Shown piece by piece: positions 60,356 through 64,000 of a stretch of 64,000 bases of DNA; within the stretch, counting starts at the first letter, position 1; each line of letters begins with the position of its first letter. The notes under the pieces are model-generated. The model saw only the letters and a program-made list of their open reading frames with translations. It was not told where the DNA came from and did no database searches. Source of the DNA: an uncultured Helicobacter sp. (GTDB lineage Bacteria; Campylobacterota; Campylobacteria; Campylobacterales; Helicobacteraceae); contig NZ_CALERY010000011.1 in NCBI RefSeq assembly GCF_937906905.1, positions 1 to 64,000 of the forward strand, given 5' to 3'. Both the position numbers and the translations under genes were made by a program.

Positions 60356-61574
60356 TCATCTCATAGAGTCGCATAAGCGTGAGATAGAATTCTTCTTCGC
60401 TGCGCTCATTTGGCAGCACGCCTTGGGGGATAAGACTATAATGGAGCTTTTGGAGATTATGAAAGCGCGCAGGAAAAAGCCTAGAGAGCAACTTAGCTGA
60501 AATCTCTGGGCGCACAAGCACACTAGGTGGAAGCACCCCTGCTTGAAAAAGCTCCATAATAGATTTTGTATCATAGCTGATGTGGTGGTGCTTGCCATGC
60601 GGGCAGGTTTTGCGATTAGTCAGCATGGCACATGTGGTGCAATACACATACCCACCTGCTATACGAGTTTTGATGTCTTTTATCACATCAAGCACAGAAT
60701 GCAGCGTATCGCTCTCATAGAAGCTAGAGAGATTTGGCGTATCATCGCTTACGACAAAATGTGTGCAGCCATAATTCCTAGCTACCATAGCATGCAAGAG
60801 AACATTATTTGTCCCCATGAAGAGATATGTATCATCAAGCGGGATAATACAAAGGCGCTTTTTGATGAGAAATTGCTCCATGGCAAACTCCACACACTCG
60901 CGCTGTATATCATAGCCAATAGGCGTGCTACGATAGGGTTTTAGCAAAAACACCACGACCAAATCACTATCAGCAAGCGCATCGCGGATAAGCCGCTCAT
61001 GTGCGATATGGAAAATCTGCCCATCAAGCACAATCCCTGTGATGATTTTGGCATTGAGAGCTTGGATTTGGGCGTGAAGACGATCTCTTGCTTCTGTGAT
61101 ATCTGGGAAATCTACATGATATTCCCCGCACACACCATAGTCCCCAAGCCGCGCATAGATCCCATCAAACTCCGCGCCGCAATCCAATCCAGTGAGCTCA
61201 CGCGCACGCGCAAACCTATCAATAGCAAACACCTCTTGCACATGCAAGCTCCCTACATGTGCGCCATTTGAGATAATTTCAAGTGTGGATTCTGGTTTGG
61301 TAGTGCGCAGCACTTCTTGATTGCGCTTGCCAGCTGGGGCTAGCACAAATGGCGTGAGATACGCGCCCTGCGGGCTATGCAGTGCGCTGGCATTGGCTAG
61401 ATGTGAGATAGGAGCGAGCAAGCCCTCTTGCACAAGGGCAAGCGAGGAGAGCGCTTCTGTGTCGATATAGAGTGCGCGATCTGGCATGGACTTTTGGGCT
61501 AGCTTGGAAGCAGCCCCAGACTTGGCAGCTTGAGACTTGGCAGTGCGTGGTTTGTAGGATATAGCTTTACTCAT
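60345..61574 (-). CDS. Sulphate adenylyltransferase-like protein (Cj1609 type)
   Basis: 409 residues. The core FAIDRFARARELTGLDCGAEFDGIYARLGDYGVCGEYHV and ALNAKIITGIVLDGQIFHIAHERLIRDAL resembles ATP sulphurylases, with HIAH as the nucleotidyl-transfer histidine pair; SDLVVVFLLKPYRSTPIGYDIQRECVEFAM follows. A CTTCAM...CPHGKHHH cluster could bind zinc. In C. jejuni Cj1607-Cj1609 are ispDF, the orphan regulator and this gene, the same order as here. Sulphate assimilation genes are not in view, so the true substrate is uncertain. The first about 30 residues are Lys/Ala/Ser-rich and probably disordered. Confidence 0.8.
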   Translation of the reverse strand: MSKAISYKPRTAKSQAAKSGAASKLAQKSMPDRALYIDTEALSSLALVQEGLLAPISHLANASALHSPQGAYLTPFVLAPAGKRNQEVLRTTKPESTLEIISNGAHVGSLHVQEVFAIDRFARARELTGLDCGAEFDGIYARLGDYGVCGEYHVDFPDITEARDRLHAQIQALNAKIITGIVLDGQIFHIAHERLIRDALADSDLVVVFLLKPYRSTPIGYDIQRECVEFAMEQFLIKKRLCIIPLDDTYLFMGTNNVLLHAMVARNYGCTHFVVSDDTPNLSSFYESDTLHSVLDVIKDIKTRIAGGYVYCTTCAMLTNRKTCPHGKHHHISYDTKSIMELFQAGVLPPSVLVRPEISAKLLSRLFPARFHNLQKLHYSLIPQGVLPNERSEEEFYLTLMRLYEMNVK

Positions 61575-61603
61575 AGATTAGACTTTGGATTGGATTTATG
61601 GTT

Positions 61604-62512
61604 TTAATGTGTTTCTTGCTTTTTACGCAGGAGTCCGTATTTTTTACGCTTCTCCCAGAGACTTTTGCGACTCATGCCAAGCTTTTTAGCCAGCTCAACA
61701 TCTGGATAGCGGTGTTCAAATTTGGCAATAATCGTCTTGACATAATCTTGTAGCGACATGATTTCTCCGCCAAGCTCTTGCGTATTTGGGATATGCGAGA
61801 TATCAATCACTTGCGGAAAGCTTATTTTATCCGCAGAGATACAGGAGATGATGACAGGGTATTTACATGCAATATCAAGAAAATCCTTTCGATCTTGCTT
61901 TTTTAACTCTTCAAGATTGGTGATATAGTAGATTTTGTTCGTCCTAGAAGGGTGTTTAGGTGGGTGTTTGAAAATATCTTTATGCCCTTGTGTTTTAAGT
62001 GTAATAAAGTCAAACGCAAGATTTTTCTCCCTAGCATATTTCATCGCATACACATCTGCGCTGCGCTGGGAAGTGCTTTTGATGATAAAGGGGGGATTAT
62101 ATTGCAGGAGACTTGGCGTATTTAGCTCTTTTTCCACGAAGTTAAAATACGCGCTGTAGAAATCTAGTGTTTTTTGCATTTCCACAAACTCACGATAGTG
62201 GTGGAGCTTGCGCACGAGCTCATCAATCATAAAAGGCTTTAGCACATAATCTTTCGCACCTGCAAGCATAGGCTTGCTCACGGTATCATCGCTGATATAA
62301 GAAATCATCATTATGATGATTGAATGTGCATTTTGCTTGATAAAAGACTCGCAAGCTGGGCTATAAATATTTGAAGAGATGAGGATTGCATGGTAGGAGA
62401 CTGGCTCGGTGGGGACACTCTGGCTAATGGTGCATTCATAGCCTACATCATTAAGCTTGCCCGCAATGCTTTGGGCGAGATAGACCTCGTTTTCTAAAAT
62501 AAGTAGCTTCAT
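61604..62512 (-). CDS. HP1021/Cj1608-type orphan atypical response regulator
   Basis: 302 residues. The N-terminal receiver (MKLLILENEVYLAQSIAGKL) has Ser in place of the phosphoacceptor Asp (HAILISSNIY, Ser46/Ser47), so it cannot work by normal phosphorylation. The C-terminal Fis-like helix-turn-helix is VELAKKLGMSRKSLWEKRKKYGLL. In H. pylori HP1021 binds TGTTWCW boxes at oriC, antagonising DnaA, and controls redox and metabolic genes. Overlaps ispDF by 4 bp, the same order as HP1020-HP1021 and Cj1607-Cj1608. Two TGTTACA boxes lie at the operon promoter. Confidence 0.92.
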   Translation of the reverse strand: MKLLILENEVYLAQSIAGKLNDVGYECTISQSVPTEPVSYHAILISSNIYSPACESFIKQNAHSIIIMMISYISDDTVSKPMLAGAKDYVLKPFMIDELVRKLHHYREFVEMQKTLDFYSAYFNFVEKELNTPSLLQYNPPFIIKSTSQRSADVYAMKYAREKNLAFDFITLKTQGHKDIFKHPPKHPSRTNKIYYITNLEELKKQDRKDFLDIACKYPVIISCISADKISFPQVIDISHIPNTQELGGEIMSLQDYVKTIIAKFEHRYPDVELAKKLGMSRKSLWEKRKKYGLLRKKQETH

Positions 62513-63834
62513 AATCCTGCCTCCCTAGCTCCTGTTTGCATAGATTTTGCTGTCTGCATACTCGCTATTTGCATAAACTCACGCATGCCTACAAGTCGTA
62601 ATGCCACACTGCTTATGACGCATACGCCCTCTTTTCTCCCCACAAAGCCTAGCGACTCTGTCGTGGTGGCTTTGACATTCACGCACGCAAGTGGCACGCC
62701 CAAAATCTCCGCAATCCTTGCACGCATAGACTGCTTGTAGCCGCCAAGCCGAGGTGCCTGGGCGATGATTGTGAGATCTGCATTACACAGCGTAAAGCCA
62801 ACACTCCTGGCAAACCCCCACACCTGCTCCAAAAGCCTAGCAGAATCTGCCCCGGCAAACTCTGCACTAGAATCTGGGAACCACTCACCAATATCCCCCG
62901 CACCCATCGCGCCCAAAATCGCGTCAATCAGGCTATGCAGTGCAACATCGCCATCACTATGAGCCTTGAAGCTAAACTCGCAGTCAATCTCCACACCCCC
63001 AAGCTTCATCACCCCACCTTGCCTAAACTCATGCACATCAAGACCATTGCCTACATAAAGCTGGGGGGTCTGGGGCATATAGATCTGGAGATTGGCAAAA
63101 GCTTGACTCGCACAAGAAGTAAAAGGCAAAAGGAGATTCTCAAGCAACGCTATATCACTAGTGAATGTGAGCTTTTCAAGCATAGAATCCCCCGGCACAT
63201 AACGCACTCTCCCTCCATGTGCTGCGATAATCGAGCTCTCATCTGTGCCTTGGGCTTTATGCGACTTGGCAAGTGCGGCTTTTAGAGTGCTTACACGCGA
63301 GAGCTGTGGAGTTTGGATTCTGCACAGCTCTTCTCTATCAATATGAGAGCCACGATAGGTCGTCGTATCAGCCACAGGCAAATATGGCACGACGCAATCA
63401 ATCGCCCTATCATCACCAGAATCCTCAAGCTCGGCAATGAGCCTAGCGATAATTTGATGTGGATTGCGCACAATCCCCGCACGCGCCACATCGCTCACAA
63501 GCACCCAGGTTGTATGGATAGATTCTAAAGCATTTTGCAAAGACTCCTGCCGACTCTCGCCCCCCTCGATGATGTCATACGCACAAAGCCTTTTCATATA
63601 GGAAATATCCTGCGCACTGGCTGTGATACAAATACGCACAAATGGATATGCCTGCGCTAGCACATCAGCGACAAATAGCCACAGCGGTCTAGAATCCACA
63701 CGCAGCCACTGCTTTTTTATCGCATGATCAGCAGCCAAGCCCTCAACAAAGCGGCTCGAAGAGCCAGCTGCCATAAGCACAAGCGTGATGTCTGTGGGAA
63801 GTTGATGGGATAGTGAGGCTTGATGTATATGCAC
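62509..63834 (-). CDS. ispDF: Bifunctional IspD/IspF of the MEP isoprenoid pathway
   Basis: 441 residues. N-terminal IspD (cytidylyltransferase): ITLVLMAAGSSSRF CTP loop, Lys in AIKKQWLRVDSRPLW, and TWVLVSDVARAGI. C-terminal IspF (MECDP synthase): VGNGLDVHEFRQGG (zinc Asp/His), GGVEIDCEFSFKAHSDGDVALHSLIDAILGAMGAGDIGEWFPDS and NVKATTTESLGFVGRKEGV. The fusion is typical of Campylobacter and Helicobacter, allowing an IspDF-IspE assembly. First gene of the leftward operon to 58287. Confidence 0.95.
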   Translation of the reverse strand: MHIHQASLSHQLPTDITLVLMAAGSSSRFVEGLAADHAIKKQWLRVDSRPLWLFVADVLAQAYPFVRICITASAQDISYMKRLCAYDIIEGGESRQESLQNALESIHTTWVLVSDVARAGIVRNPHQIIARLIAELEDSGDDRAIDCVVPYLPVADTTTYRGSHIDREELCRIQTPQLSRVSTLKAALAKSHKAQGTDESSIIAAHGGRVRYVPGDSMLEKLTFTSDIALLENLLLPFTSCASQAFANLQIYMPQTPQLYVGNGLDVHEFRQGGVMKLGGVEIDCEFSFKAHSDGDVALHSLIDAILGAMGAGDIGEWFPDSSAEFAGADSARLLEQVWGFARSVGFTLCNADLTIIAQAPRLGGYKQSMRARIAEILGVPLACVNVKATTTESLGFVGRKEGVCVISSVALRLVGMREFMQIASMQTAKSMQTGAREAGL

Positions 63835-63856
63835 TTGCTACGCCTTATGCAAAAAA

Positions 63857-63906
63857 TGTTACAAAATTATACTTAATTTTGCTTAGTGATTTATAAGATT
63901 GTAACA
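63857..63906 (-). promoter_or_regulatory. ispDF operon promoter with paired TGTTACA boxes
   Basis: On the minus strand AGTATAAT supplies a -10 (63871-63866). TGTTACA is present at 63857-63863 on the plus strand, about the transcription start, and in inverse orientation at 63900-63906, near -35/-40; the shared core ATGTTACAA is 9 bp. TGTTWCW is the published HP1021 box in H. pylori, and the operon encodes the HP1021 homologue, so autoregulation is likely. Confidence 0.6.
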
Positions 63907-64000
63907 TATGAGTGGTGGTGGTAATTGGAGCAAGCAGGGCAAAAATGATTGAGATAAATAGCTTTTAGAATCAGTGAGAATCCATTTTACCCTAGGTTCT
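63907..64000. other. Right edge, no feature supported
   Basis: 94 bp up to the window end contain two AGAATC motifs and a short frame of 14 codons (MSGGGNWSKQGKND) without a ribosome site. No gene is called. Confidence 0.5.

Noticed and set aside
63909..63953. Short peptide MSGGGNWSKQGKND near the right edge
   Set aside because: No ribosome site, only 14 codons, and it overlaps a promoter region; no support for translation.
1..64000. CRISPR array, rRNA, tRNA or intact transposon
   Set aside because: No regularly spaced direct repeats, no T-loop-like GTTCGAATC in a cloverleaf context, and no transposase gene was recognised.

Overview
The window is chromosomal DNA from a Helicobacter that is not H. 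pylori, probably an enterohepatic-type species (Campylobacterota). Gene order repeats blocks familiar from H. pylori and Campylobacter jejuni: lptB-rpoN with dnaX-tsaE; folD-lepB-(M50 protease)-rpiB-(coiled-coil protein)-apt-dedA-pepA-ychF; dnaB-comEC; glyQ-nif3-(HP0958-like)-waaA-rluA-lgt; (HP0242-like)-(HP0241-like)-ispB-hemA-proS-hemC; and ispDF-(HP1021/Cj1608-like)-(Cj1609-like). The genus is inferred from this order and from family features: a single XerH-type recombinase, the HP0242 and HP1021 families, and a ComEC without its nuclease domain. hisD indicates histidine synthesis, which H. pylori lacks. No rRNA, tRNA, CRISPR array or complete insertion sequence was seen.

Layout. 1-6.5 kb: a very large S6-type serine-protease autotransporter read leftward from a promoter holding a T16 tract. 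6.5-12.5 kb: rpoN, lptB, a GT25 glycosyltransferase on the opposite strand, tsaE, dnaX. 12.6-20.6 kb: a cytochrome c, then a long rightward housekeeping run from folD to ychF. 20.6-24.8 kb: a decayed putA remnant, an NSS transporter and xerH. 25-28 kb: ackA, an isochorismatase-like hydrolase and a Cj0069-family protein. 28-34 kb: an accessory surface-polysaccharide region with a GT2-GT4 glycosyltransferase, REP-like palindromes and a FkbM methyltransferase. 34-41 kb: dnaB, comEC, a lipoprotein and three poorly known genes. 41-50 kb: the glyQ-to-cutA run and an outer-membrane protein. 50-58 kb: hisD and a quinone/haem/proline-tRNA block. 58-64 kb: a leftward operon ending in ispDF and an HP1021-like regulator.

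Two themes stand out. First, simple-sequence repeats that can switch genes sit in mostly surface-related loci: T16 in the autotransporter promoter, G8 in GT25, (CT)7 in the GT2-GT4 gene (currently off), G13 in the FkbM gene, C9 in a secreted propeller-like protein, and C8 in a TerB-like gene. Second, a dispersed short-sequence family built on GAATC (CTAGAATCTAG and AGAATCCACTTTT, with near-identical copies up to 28 bp) lies both between genes and in frame inside genes. Inside genes it coincides with Ser/Glu/Pro-rich insertions in DnaX, TsaE, WaaA, HemC, HemA, ProS, RpiB and an SMR fusion. Other points of interest are a possible HATPase/STAS regulatory pair, a nine-helix fused SMR transporter, and paired TGTTACA boxes at the promoter of the operon encoding the HP1021-like regulator. 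All assignments are from reading motifs and gene order; no searches or counts were run.
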